Origin: Colwellia psychrerythraea
Lineage (GTDB): Bacteria > Pseudomonadota > Gammaproteobacteria > Enterobacterales > Alteromonadaceae
Assembly: GCA_002163005.1 (NCBI GenBank)
Contig: MAAF01000120.1
Coordinates: forward strand, 1 to 64,000
Direction of reading: 5' to 3'
Length of the DNA stretch: 64,000 bases
In this document: piece by piece, positions 9,400-16,867 of the stretch
Numbering within the stretch: the stretch's first letter is position 1
How the letters are laid out: every line of letters starts with the position of its first letter
The notes under the pieces: model-generated
Seen by the model: the letters and a program-made list of their open reading frames with translations, nothing else
Databases searched by the model: none
Told to the model about the DNA's origin: nothing
Translations under genes and position numbers: made by a program

Positions 9400-11425
9400 T
9401 AGAAACTACCTTATTTTTATTGTAAACACCCCAAAGTAAACTGCGTGTCAACACGCTATTTTCATTCAGTTTTAGCACACCTGTTTGTCCCCAGTACTGA
9501 AGATAAGGAGCTTGTTGCATTAAAGGTATTTGATTTATCAACTGGTAACTGTCATATCCCATGGCGAAAAGACGTGATAAGCCATCACTACGCTTTGGCC
9601 AAAGCTGTTGGCTAAGAGCTGCTAATTCAGTATTCTGCTCATTGGCTAATAACCAAGGAATTTCAGTAAAAGTTAATCCTTGTAAATCACTATTACTACT
9701 GTAATCGCTTTGGGTACTGTGGCTTCGTGAACTCGCATAGACAGGAATTATTTTAGCAAATTCACTTATGTTGACCTCTATATAAGGTTTTACCAAACGT
9801 GTTTGTTCAGGAGTACCAACAAGGTAAATCATATCAATATCGCGTCGATTACGGGTTTTAGTTTTAATACTTTGATTTAAACGACTTTTGAGCTTAGTAA
9901 TACGAGCCTTACTTTTATCAACCGATAAACTGGCTTTTACATTGGCTTGCATTTGAGCGCCAGTATCGTAATACACAACCTCAATGGTGTTACCTGTTAT
10001 TCGCTGCCATTGTTTGACAAAGGCTTGGGCAATTCGTTTACTAACAATGTTTTTTTGGCTTAATACAACTGGGTGCTTAAAATGTTGGCGACTCAATGTT
10101 GCCGCTGCTTGTTTGGCTTCATCCTCTGGGCGCATGGAAAGTACAGTATGCTGACTGGTTAAGGAAGCTTTTGCTGGGATATTTAACAGCAAAGTATCAA
10201 TGGCTTTGTTATTTTTTGTTGGCTGCAAATAGCTCTTTATCGCTGAATCGCTGTCGATAGCAGTGATATAATCAGCTGCTTTATTCTGATTATTTACTGA
10301 TGTGTTTATAGTGTCCTCGACTTTATTAATATCAAATAAGCCTGAACTGGCGTTTAGCATCTGGTCATTTTGCGACTGTGTCTGTGCACTTGTATGCTTG
10401 ATGTATTTGTCGACATTGGATTTAAGCAATGGGCCAATGACATAGTCTATTTTTAATGTTGTAAAATCATTGGTTAATCCGTACCAATTGACAGTTTTAC
10501 TATCGACAAAATGCAGGTTTTTAGTTTCATCGTTAGCAAAGCTAGCCAAAATTCCTTGCTGGATTGCTCGCCCAGCGGATTGTTGCCTGCCACTTAATGG
10601 CAAGATCACCGCAATATTTTTAATTTCTTTCGGGGAGATAGCGTGAGTAGAAAGCTGTTTTGCGATGATATTAGCGGGGTGGAGTTTGTACTTATTTTGC
10701 CATATGTTCAGGTGATATTGCATTTGCTTTTGATTGCCACCAAATTTATTAGCTAACATAGTTAACGTTAGCCAACCTTTACTATCAGGTGCTTTATCCA
10801 AAGCAAGCAAGTTCAGTTGCCATTGAGATAGCGTCTGAATATTTTGCCAAATATCTGTTATTTTTTGTTGGCTTTGTGCCTTATCGGGGGTAACTGAAAA
10901 CTCAAATAATTGTGCATTTAAAGCAGAAATAGGTTGCTCTTCGTTATGAAATGCAGCACTTAATAATCGGTAATATGTCGCGGTGAGTGTGATGCTATTT
11001 TCAGTAGCGTATTGTTCAAGTTGATTGAGCTGTAAATGACTCTCATCGTAATAACCCAGTTTCTGTAAACTACTTGCTTTAATTAGCACTAGCTGTAGTT
11101 TCTCTTGAATAGCATTCACTACATTTTCATCGATCAGTGGCAGGGTTTTATCTGCAAGCCAAAGCGCTTTTAAATAATTTTTTTGCTGATAAAACAGCTT
11201 AGTCGCAATAAGCAATTGACCTACCGCAGCATTGGTATCTAATCTTTTAGCAAGTTCAACATGTTGCTCAGCCGATAATGCCCCAGCATTGACAGCAATC
11301 TCTTCAATTTCTGTGAGAGCTTGAGTCTGTGACGTTGGCTCGGGAGCTTGCTTAGTACTGCAACTTGCAAGAAAAGTAAGCAATAGGGCAGGTAACACTC
11401 GAGATTTAAAATATTGAAAATGCAT
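9386..11425 (-). CDS. lpoA: Penicillin-binding protein activator LpoA
   Basis: Outer-membrane lipoprotein that reaches through the periplasm to activate the peptidoglycan synthase PBP1A. Starting at 11425 gives 679 residues, about the E. coli length, and a proper lipoprotein signal peptide with lipobox FLASC (Cys22). The frame is open upstream to 11551, but those 42 residues carry no conserved feature and would spoil the signal sequence. An N-terminal TPR-like helical domain (about 30-250) is followed by a periplasmic-binding-protein fold beginning at IKNIAVILPLSGRQQSAG. A poorly conserved insertion rich in Asn, Ser and Gln lies in the middle. Confidence 0.93.
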   Translation of the reverse strand: MHFQYFKSRVLPALLLTFLASCSTKQAPEPTSQTQALTEIEEIAVNAGALSAEQHVELAKRLDTNAAVGQLLIATKLFYQQKNYLKALWLADKTLPLIDENVVNAIQEKLQLVLIKASSLQKLGYYDESHLQLNQLEQYATENSITLTATYYRLLSAAFHNEEQPISALNAQLFEFSVTPDKAQSQQKITDIWQNIQTLSQWQLNLLALDKAPDSKGWLTLTMLANKFGGNQKQMQYHLNIWQNKYKLHPANIIAKQLSTHAISPKEIKNIAVILPLSGRQQSAGRAIQQGILASFANDETKNLHFVDSKTVNWYGLTNDFTTLKIDYVIGPLLKSNVDKYIKHTSAQTQSQNDQMLNASSGLFDINKVEDTINTSVNNQNKAADYITAIDSDSAIKSYLQPTKNNKAIDTLLLNIPAKASLTSQHTVLSMRPEDEAKQAAATLSRQHFKHPVVLSQKNIVSKRIAQAFVKQWQRITGNTIEVVYYDTGAQMQANVKASLSVDKSKARITKLKSRLNQSIKTKTRNRRDIDMIYLVGTPEQTRLVKPYIEVNISEFAKIIPVYASSRSHSTQSDYSSNSDLQGLTFTEIPWLLANEQNTELAALSQQLWPKRSDGLSRLFAMGYDSYQLINQIPLMQQAPYLQYWGQTGVLKLNENSVLTRSLLWGVYNKNKVVSIAME

Positions 11426-11560
11426 TGAAAAGTAATCTACTCTTGTTGGCTTTAATCTTACAAGTAAGCACGCTGTTTTTAACACAATAAATAAATCCGT
11501 GCATATTGGTATCAGTATGGGGTTATAATAAACGCCTACGAAGTGAGTCACAACTAATAA

Positions 11561-11825
11561 ATACCCATGTTACTTCAGAATGCGGGGTTCAGCTGGAATT
11601 AGAAACGGCTTTAGGTAAGGCATTGATTGAAGAGAATAGTTATTCTATTGTCGAAATTAATAACGCAACATAAAGCGTTTCTAAATCAGCCCTGTGGGGA
11701 TTCCTGAGGAAATCATGCTCATCGTTGCCTCTCTTTTTAAGGGAACAACCCTTAATAAAAAGAGGCGCCTTGATCATGAATTGCTCAGGTATCCTGAAAC
11801 ACGCATTTTGAGGTATCATGGGTAT
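11561..11825 (-). mobile_element. MITE copy 1 (about 265 bp, inverted relative to the other copies)
   Basis: Terminal inverted repeats begin ATACCCATGTTACTTCAGAA and end with the imperfect complement, which closes as ATGGGTAT at 11825. The interior, read on the minus strand, holds TTGCGTTATTAATTTCGACA and CAATCAATGCCTTACCTAAA, matching the copies at 53013 and 62158. The 198-bp open frame inside has no promoter or start signals and is a by-product of the repeat. The element sits between the divergent lpoA and rsmI genes, so it may influence their promoters. Confidence 0.85.
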
Positions 11826-11852
11826 ATGCCTAATCAAGTGAAGTAAGTTTAC

Positions 11853-12701
11853 ATGAGTGAAACAACCCTAACCCCAGCTACTCTTTATATTGTCGCAACC
11901 CCAATCGGTAATTTAGGCGATATCAGCCAAAGGGCAATTGATATATTAACGCAAGTTGATGTTATTGCGTGTGAAGATACTCGCCATACCGGAAAATTGC
12001 TGTCGGCATTTTCTATTAAAAATAAAACCATGTCATTACATGACCATAATGAGCGTCAACGCCAAGACCAAGTGGCGAGCATGTTACAAGAAGGCAAAAC
12101 TATTGCGCTTGTCTCTGATGCAGGAACACCATTAATTAGTGATCCTGGCTTTCATCTAGTTCGTCATTGTCGAAGCCTTGGTTTACAAGTTTCACCTATC
12201 CCGGGTGCCTGTGCGGCTATTTCAGCTTTATCGGTTGCGGGTTTGCCTACTGATCGATTTAGCTTTGAGGGTTTTTTACCCTCTAAGTCAGGAGCCAGAC
12301 AAGCAACATTAACAGCTTTGGCTGATGAACCTCGTACCATGGTTTTTTATGATGCTCCACGAAGAGCTATCGATACAGTTCAAGATATTGTTACAACTTT
12401 GGGCGGTGAGCGCTATATCGTTATCGCTCGAGAGTTAACTAAAACGTTTGAGACTATTCACAGCGATACCGCTGAAAACCTACTTGCTTGGTTAGAACAA
12501 GACGCTAATCAGTTAAAAGGTGAGATGGTACTGATAATTGAAGGTTATAAAGCGACGGAAAATGAAATATCAGCAGAGGTGATTAATACGCTAAAATTAC
12601 TACTAGCAGAGATGAAACCAAAAAAGGCGTGTGCTATTGCTGCGGAAATATACGGCGTGAAGAAAAATGCGTTATATGAAGTCGCTTTAGGACTTAAGTA
12701 A
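11853..12701 (+). CDS. rsmI: 16S rRNA (cytidine-1402-2'-O)-methyltransferase RsmI
   Basis: Uses SAM to 2'-O-methylate C1402 of 16S rRNA in the decoding centre. The 282-residue protein has the tetrapyrrole-methylase fold (residues about 9-230). Its typical motifs are [43 protein letters not shown] and [20 protein letters not shown]. The C-terminal helical part ([18 protein letters not shown]) is the RsmI-specific HTH-like domain. Divergent from lpoA and upstream of rnpB, as in many gammaproteobacteria. Confidence 0.95.
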   Translation: MSETTLTPATLYIVATPIGNLGDISQRAIDILTQVDVIACEDTRHTGKLLSAFSIKNKTMSLHDHNERQRQDQVASMLQEGKTIALVSDAGTPLISDPGFHLVRHCRSLGLQVSPIPGACAAISALSVAGLPTDRFSFEGFLPSKSGARQATLTALADEPRTMVFYDAPRRAIDTVQDIVTTLGGERYIVIARELTKTFETIHSDTAENLLAWLEQDANQLKGEMVLIIEGYKATENEISAEVINTLKLLLAEMKPKKACAIAAEIYGVKKNALYEVALGLK

Positions 12702-12760
12702 CACGACAAGAACATGATAATTATTTGAGTGAACGTTTTATAAAAAATTAAGGTAATTCG

Positions 12761-12791
12761 TCATTCCCGAGGTATCCGATCGGGAATCCAC
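12761..12791. repeat. Short palindromic repeat between rsmI and rnpB
   Basis: Inverted repeat ATTCCCGA (12763-12770) and TCGGGAAT (12780-12787) in the context TCATTCCCG...CGGGAATCCA. This layout resembles widespread small intergenic palindromes (REP-like). With no T-run it is a poor terminator. Only one copy is seen here. Confidence 0.5.
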
Positions 12792-12831
12792 ATGACTTAA
12801 GTAAACACATTGAGTAAAGACTAACTAAGTA

Positions 12832-12859
12832 TGGACATTCCCACTAAATAGGGTAAAAT
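12832..12859 (+). promoter_or_regulatory. rnpB promoter
   Basis: TGGACA at 12832-12837 and TAAAAT at 12854-12859 with a 16-bp spacer. The predicted start lies 7-8 bases downstream, exactly at the 5' end of the RNase P RNA. Confidence 0.75.
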
Positions 12860-12866
12860 TCGCGCC

Positions 12867-13289
12867 GAGTTGACCAGACAATCGCTGCTTTATCGTTGTA
12901 TTTCAAACTTCGGTTTGATGTAGACAGATAAGGGGGAGGAAAGTCCGGGCTCCAATGAGCAGGGTGCCAGGTAACGCCTGGGCGGCGTGAGCCGACGACA
13001 AGTGCAGCAGAGAGAAGACCGCCGATGACCGCTTGCGGAACAGGTAAGGCTGAAAGGGTGCGGTAAGAGCGCACCGGATTGCTGGTAACAGTAATTGCAG
13101 GGTAAACTCCACCTGGAGCAAGACCAAATAGGGTTTCATGATTATTAAAACGCAAGTTTCGATAATATAAGCGTGGCTCGCGTGGAAACCGGGTAGGTTG
13201 CTTGAGCTATAGAGCGATTTATAGCCTAGACGAATGATTGTCATCTCCTTAGGGAGCTACAAAACCCGGCTTATGTGGTCAACTCAACT
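12867..13289 (+). ncRNA. rnpB: RNase P RNA, bacterial class A
   Basis: Catalytic RNA that trims the 5' leader of pre-tRNAs. Conserved elements appear in order: the 5' P1 strand GAGTTGACCAGAC, the CR-I block GGAGGAAAGTCCGGGCTCC at 12935-12953, AGGGTGCCAGGTAACGCCTG, AAAGGGTGCGGTAAGAGCG, GGTAAACTCCACCTGGAGCA, the conserved GGGTAGGTTGCTTGAG, and the 3' P1 strand TTATGTGGTCAACTC, complementary to the 5' end. The length of about 420 nt exceeds E. coli (377 nt) through longer peripheral helices. The last 15 or so nucleotides are repeated three times downstream, marking it as an integration target. The present 3' end and the hairpin after it appear to be supplied by the inserted element. Confidence 0.97.
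13271..13285 (+). repeat. Putative attachment site copy 1 (attL, inside the 3' end of rnpB)
   Basis: TTATGTGGTCAACTC forms the 3' strand of rnpB helix P1 and recurs at 30393, 33070 (one mismatch) and 36852. Downstream similarity between copies 1-3 extends over the following hairpin and beyond, for roughly 230 bp. This copy joins the rnpB body to the first cargo segment. Confidence 0.85.
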
Positions 13290-13297
13290 AATTTAGT

Positions 13298-13335
13298 AAC
13301 CGCTTGATCTATTTGTAATAGTTCAAGCGGTATTC
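13298..13335 (+). terminator. Hairpin downstream of rnpB, carried by the inserted element
   Basis: Nine-base stem ACCGCTTGA/TCAAGCGGT. The same hairpin follows att copies 2 and 3. In copy 2 a C:G pair is replaced by A:T on both strands, a compensated change that supports selection for the structure. The T-run is weak (TATTCT). Confidence 0.7.
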
Positions 13336-13373
13336 TAAAATCCTTTCAAATCAAATCGTTACACTCAATAAAT

Positions 13374-13394
13374 GGTACACGGTTAGGTACACGG
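13374..13394 (+). repeat. Paired direct repeats GGTACACGG, candidate integrase arm-type sites (left end of segment A)
   Basis: Two perfect GGTACACGG copies at 13374-13382 and 13386-13394 with 12-bp periodicity. The same paired arrangement occurs at 13564-13584 and at 30496-30516. Short paired direct repeats between att and int are typical of tyrosine-integrase arm sites. That role is inferred. Confidence 0.6.
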
Positions 13395-13563
13395 CCTAGA
13401 GTTTCACTCTCTTAAATTTAGTCATCATTTTTATCCCCAACTTTCAAATAATCACGTTCAAAGCTTCTCTACGGAATTGATTTAGGCTCAACGTCTTGCC
13501 TGATAAACTTTCACTCAATTTTAATTTTTCAAAAATAGCATCATCAATATTTTACAAAATAGT

Positions 13564-13584
13564 GGTACACACTTTGGTACGCGG
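13564..13584 (+). repeat. Second pair of arm-type-like repeats, just upstream of the integrase remnant
   Basis: GGTACACAC (13564-13572) and GGTACGCGG (13576-13584), again with 12-bp periodicity. They lie 24 bases before the integrase fragment start. Confidence 0.55.
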
Positions 13585-13607
13585 TTGTTAAATATTGGCA
13601 AGCTTGA

Positions 13608-13838
13608 GTGAGCAACGTGCAGGCAGTGTCTGGTTTTAAATATTTATACCTGAGGAAGAGTACTTTTTATGTAAGAGTAAAAGTACCTAAGCGGCTTGGC
13701 GCAAGGGAGATAAAGCTTTGTCTGCGGACTGAAAAGCTATGTGTTGCAGTGATAATTCTAGAAGGGTTATTGCCTCTTGTTTCAAAGCTAAAACAACTTG
13801 TTATTAACCACTACACCATTACCGCGGGAGCGGTTTAG
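13608..13838 (+). pseudogene. Truncated tyrosine recombinase/integrase, N-terminal fragment
   Basis: The frame starting at GTG 13608 encodes FKYLYLRKSTFYVRVKVPKR, then REIKLCLRTEKLCVAV. This is the start pattern of phage/island integrases (Y-L-x-x-R-x-x-Y-x-x-R-x-x-V-P ... SLxT). It then runs into unrelated residues and a stop at 13838, so the core-binding and catalytic domains are gone. Its position directly inside the attachment repeat and reading inward is where the integrase of an integrative element is expected. Confidence 0.65.
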
Positions 13839-14146
13839 TTCTTTGTGCGCATTAAAGAAGTAAAATTTTTAAGTTTTGAATGTTTGTCGAGGTCAACTGA
13901 ACATCAGTTAGTTGACCTAAGCAAGTCGACAGCGGAATTTAAATAATTGGTATAGCGGACGTTCCCAAAATCGCTTTTTAAGACTCATTTTATGATCAAA
14001 AGAGCAACATACAGCTATAGAATGAAAACAATAGCTATGACGGCTGCAAGCCCATGTCTGTCTGGTTAGATACAACTTATAAATCTGAAGTGTCAGTTCA
14101 AGTTTGAGTAACCACAGATATTTATACACTTTGATTTTAAAGACTG
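13839..14146. other. Non-coding stretch with a hairpin resembling the att arm
   Basis: No credible gene. A hairpin GGTCAACT (13891-13898)/AGTTGACC (13910-13917) repeats the GGTCAACT word of the att core in both orientations. It could be a secondary integrase site or a decayed att. An AT-rich minus-strand frame at 13917-14129 is not supported. Confidence 0.45.
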
Positions 14147-14966
14147 TTATTGGCTTTTTGCAGCTTCCATTTTTTGTTCTATAAGTTGTAGCAGTTGTGA
14201 ATTTAACATGACTAGTTCCGACTCCATGGTTTTAGCCTTTTCATTATTACCGCTTCTACGCTCTTGAGCTAATTCTGCTGTTAATTTAGTTATTTTTTCT
14301 TGTAATTCTGCGATTTTTTCATCTAATGTTCTTTGCCCTTCACCTTCGGCCTCATTAACATCCTCTTTGCCCATTATTTTTCTCATGGCTGTTTGATTTG
14401 TATCATCAACGCTTTTTTGACGTGCTTCTTCAGAAATATTGACTTGATCTGATTGAGAGTTTACTGATAGTTTTTTTTCAGCTGATGAAGCTTGGTTTAC
14501 TTCATCTAACTTAGATGCAGAGACAGACTCTTGATAAATAGGAATATTGACCTGCATATTTTCGGTATAAAGTTTCATCTGATGAATATCCTTTTCTTAA
14601 GCTTTCGTAGTTGTTTTTATAAGTAGTCGCTGTCTATAGTATTATCGGCAGCCATTAGAAATACTGAATATTTTTAGTGTTAACTGACCTTTACCATACC
14701 TCTAAAATTAGCCACACCTTGAGTATAAGTAATATAAACAGCCTATCCGATATACGTAATCCATAGTGTGAACGGAAAAACATCTGCTTATAGCGATGAC
14801 ATCAAACCAAAAATATAATGGTTTCATTTTCGGATATAGCAGACGTTTAGTTTAAAGTATCTATGACTGCTTTGGTGGCTTTGTTCACATTCAGCTTTAA
14901 CGGCTTATTGGCAAAAAGTAATCATCAATACACAGTTGCTTTCATCCATCGAGAACGTCCGCTATA
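13951..14966. repeat. 14-bp perfect inverted repeats flanking about 1 kb
   Basis: TATAGCGGACGTTC at 13951-13964 and its exact complement GAACGTCCGCTATA at 14953-14966 enclose the coiled-coil gene. Similarity does not extend beyond the 14 bp. It could be the boundary of a small mobile unit or the two ends of a dispersed repeat. Confidence 0.45.
14147..14578 (-). CDS. Small coiled-coil protein, possibly FlxA-like
   Basis: A 143-residue soluble protein with no signal peptide or membrane segment. Residues about 25-60 are polar and include DQVNISEEARQK, a pattern seen in flagellum-related proteins. Residues about 82-140 form a clear heptad-like coiled coil (RTLDEKIAELQEKITKLTAELAQERR ... LVMLNSQLLQLIEQKM), reported here as two separate parts of a continuous helix. 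The layout recalls FlxA-like proteins, but the match is by general character only. An AGGA lies about 13 nt upstream of ATG 14578; Met8 (14557) is an alternative start. It stands alone inside cargo segment A. Confidence 0.6.
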   Translation of the reverse strand: MKLYTENMQVNIPIYQESVSASKLDEVNQASSAEKKLSVNSQSDQVNISEEARQKSVDDTNQTAMRKIMGKEDVNEAEGEGQRTLDEKIAELQEKITKLTAELAQERRSGNNEKAKTMESELVMLNSQLLQLIEQKMEAAKSQ

Positions 14967-15193
14967 GAGAAACTGCTAGCATAAGGTGGTTGTTCATCCA
15001 TGTCCGTTGTAGATCAAAACATACAAATATTTTCAGTTTAAATTTTCAAATGCTAATGTCTTCAGTGTGTTGCACTGACCGTTTGAAATCACAGCGCTTA
15101 GTTGACATGGCCTAGTGGCGGATCTTAACGACAACTGATCGCTAAAAGAAGACATTAAGTTTAATGCCTGTAACGCAAGTTTAAGCTGTAATT
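14579..15193. other. Non-coding accessory DNA
   Basis: Promoter region for the coiled-coil gene at the left edge, then AT-rich sequence with many stops on both strands. The minus-strand frame 15033-15263 has no homology I can recognise and overlaps the marR operator region, so I do not call it. It probably is decayed sequence of the integrated element. Confidence 0.45.
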
Positions 15194-15224
15194 CAACATA
15201 GTGATTGCATATACAACTATGTTG
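15194..15224 (+). promoter_or_regulatory. Palindromic operator upstream of the marR-type gene
   Basis: Perfect 9-bp inverted repeat CAACATAGT (15194-15202)/ACTATGTTG (15216-15224), within which lies ATTGCATATACAAC (15204-15217). The latter reappears, reverse-complemented, at 15703-15716 in front of the tautomerase gene. Shared sites at both genes suggest that the MarR protein controls itself and its neighbour. Confidence 0.6.
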
Positions 15225-15263
15225 CACTAGTCTTATACATATGTTTTCGCTAGTTTTATACAC

Positions 15264-15686
15264 ATGTTTGAAGAATGCCTGTATTTCAATAGTAACGCTT
15301 TAGCGCGCACGGTAACCCGAGTTTGGACCGAGGCTTATAAACCCTTTGGTTTGTCACCGCCTCATGCCTTTATGCTGCGAGTCGTTCTTGCCAATCCAGG
15401 TATCATGCCACGCGAATTAGCCAAAGAGCTTAGTCATTCCCGTTCAACAATCACTCGCTTTCTCGACAGTTTAGAAAAACGTAATTTATTGGTACGAAAA
15501 ATGACAACGCTGGATGGAAGAGAAGTTCAAGTTTATCCTGCAAAAGATGCTATAGACATTCACGATAAACTTGATCAAACCGGCAAAAACTTAACTAAGT
15601 TAATGGGAGAAATTATTGGACAAGATGATCTTTCTATAACTATTTCTAACCTGAGGAAAATGCAACATATCTTAGAAAGTAATTAA
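15264..15686 (+). CDS. MarR-family transcriptional regulator
   Basis: A 140-residue winged-helix DNA-binding protein of the MarR family, usually a repressor released by a small aromatic or phenolic ligand. The winged helix spans about residues 30-100, with FGLSPPHAFMLRVVLANPG leading into the recognition part ELAKELSHSRSTITRFLDSL and the wing RKMTTLDGREVQVYP. Flanking helices (1-28 and 105-140) give the dimer interface. It lies 64 nt upstream of a tautomerase-family gene, and both promoters carry the same 14-bp word, so they likely form one regulatory unit. The ligand is unknown. Confidence 0.88.
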   Translation: MFEECLYFNSNALARTVTRVWTEAYKPFGLSPPHAFMLRVVLANPGIMPRELAKELSHSRSTITRFLDSLEKRNLLVRKMTTLDGREVQVYPAKDAIDIHDKLDQTGKNLTKLMGEIIGQDDLSITISNLRKMQHILESN

Positions 15687-15702
15687 TTTTTTTACCTTAA
15701 TA

Positions 15703-15716
15703 GTTGTATATGCAAT
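15703..15716 (+). promoter_or_regulatory. Second copy of the MarR operator word, before the tautomerase gene
   Basis: GTTGTATATGCAAT is the exact reverse complement of ATTGCATATACAAC at 15204-15217. It lies 35 bp before the tautomerase ATG. Confidence 0.55.
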
Positions 15717-15750
15717 TACTTTTATTTCATTAAATACATAGGAGAACAAA

Positions 15751-16146
15751 ATGCCATACATAAACATACGTCTTGGCGATGCCTTGAGTAACGCACAAAA
15801 AGATCAACTTTACCAAAAAACAACCCTTTTCATGAATACAATTATGGGAAAACGCCGTGAAGTTACGGTGGTACATATTCAGGAGTCAAAGTCGTATCAA
15901 TGGGCAACTAATGGCTTAACCCTAACAGATGAGGATCCAGTTGGTGTATTCGTTGATATAAAGGTTACAGAAAGAACTAACACGCCCGAAGAAAAAGCCG
16001 AAATGATTTCTCAGACTGTAAAAATGCTGGAAGATGTAGTTGGCACTATACAGGAGGCCTGCTATGTAATTATTGATGATATCCCTGCAAACTCATGGGG
16101 ATATAATGGAAAAACTCAGTCAGCACGCGCTAGTTCGACATTATAA
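15751..16146 (+). CDS. Tautomerase-family protein (4-oxalocrotonate tautomerase/MIF-like fold)
   Basis: A 131-residue protein starting MPYINIRLGD. Removal of Met exposes the catalytic Pro1 that defines the tautomerase superfamily. The length is about twice that of classical 4-OT (62 residues) and fits the longer fused-domain members. C-terminal IDDIPANSWGYNGKTQ is a conserved segment of these. An AGGAGA Shine-Dalgarno precedes the ATG. The substrate is unknown; keto-enol tautomerisation or dehalogenation in aromatic catabolism are typical roles. The MarR gene upstream is the probable regulator. Confidence 0.85.
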   Translation: MPYINIRLGDALSNAQKDQLYQKTTLFMNTIMGKRREVTVVHIQESKSYQWATNGLTLTDEDPVGVFVDIKVTERTNTPEEKAEMISQTVKMLEDVVGTIQEACYVIIDDIPANSWGYNGKTQSARASSTL

Positions 16147-16867
16147 ATGCAAAATAACAACTTCAAACGGAACAAGAATTTTATTCCGTTTGATGTGAGC
16201 GTTATTGATACTAAATCTAATCAAAATCATTGATTGGTGCACCTTCGCTAACGACCGCATTGTCGAGTCAGTAGGGGTTAGATAAGGAAAAGGTAACGTC
16301 AGCTATTGTATCAACAGTGACCAAAAAACGCCTACAACATTGACCTTTGCTAACGACCGTTTTGTGGCAGCTAGTGACCTTAGAACAATGAACACTGGTA
16401 GTTTTGCCCTCATCAAAAGCTAACGTCAAAAAGTGCGCTAAGGCGACATGAAAATTTGAATATGCCAGAAAAATTTACAGTCAACTATGTGATCCTAAAG
16501 CAGTCACCTTGAATCACACTCCCCAGTAACAGAAGCTGGTACTTTGAGTAGAAAGCGGACATCGATGTTTTGTGAAACCATGATGATATTCAGGTAACAC
16601 TAACCGAAATTTACTGCTCGTTTGTGGGGCAAGTTTATGCTCATTGCTACCTGTGGCATACCATCTTAGAGCGCTAACTTTTTTCACTAAGAAGGCATTA
16701 CTAGTTACTTATTTAGTGATGAATAACATGTCAGCTTTTCAAGCAAAGTGAATATCTACATCACAATGTTTTTCACATTGATTCATAAAAAAAATATTGT
16801 TCGAAATTTAATCATAAAGAATACGGTCTGCTACTTATCTACTATATAAATGTTTTAGGAGCTCACT
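16147..16867. other. Long non-coding, degenerate accessory region
   Basis: About 720 bp without a supported gene. The word GCTAACGACCG occurs twice (around 16247 and 16346) in partly similar surroundings (CCTTCGCTAACGACCGCATT and CCTTTGCTAACGACCGTTTT), so part of the region looks like a diverged tandem or dispersed repeat. The right end holds the promoter and an AGGAGC Shine-Dalgarno for the following gene. Confidence 0.45.

Noticed and set aside
11426-11551. N-terminal extension of lpoA
   Set aside because: The 42 extra residues would precede and disrupt a good lipoprotein signal peptide; ATG 11425 gives the family length.
11640-11837. 65-codon minus-strand frame similar to one at 62152-62343
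   Set aside because: The similarity comes from two MITE copies. There is no Shine-Dalgarno, and the frame changes between copies.
12844-13244. Two overlapping minus-strand open frames of about 100 codons
   Set aside because: They lie antisense to the RNase P RNA gene; the base conservation there is explained by the RNA.
13917-14129. 70-codon minus-strand frame
   Set aside because: No recognisable product, unusual composition, and it overlaps repeats in decayed accessory DNA.
15033-15263. 76-codon minus-strand frame
   Set aside because: It overlaps the marR operator and promoter, with no homology seen.
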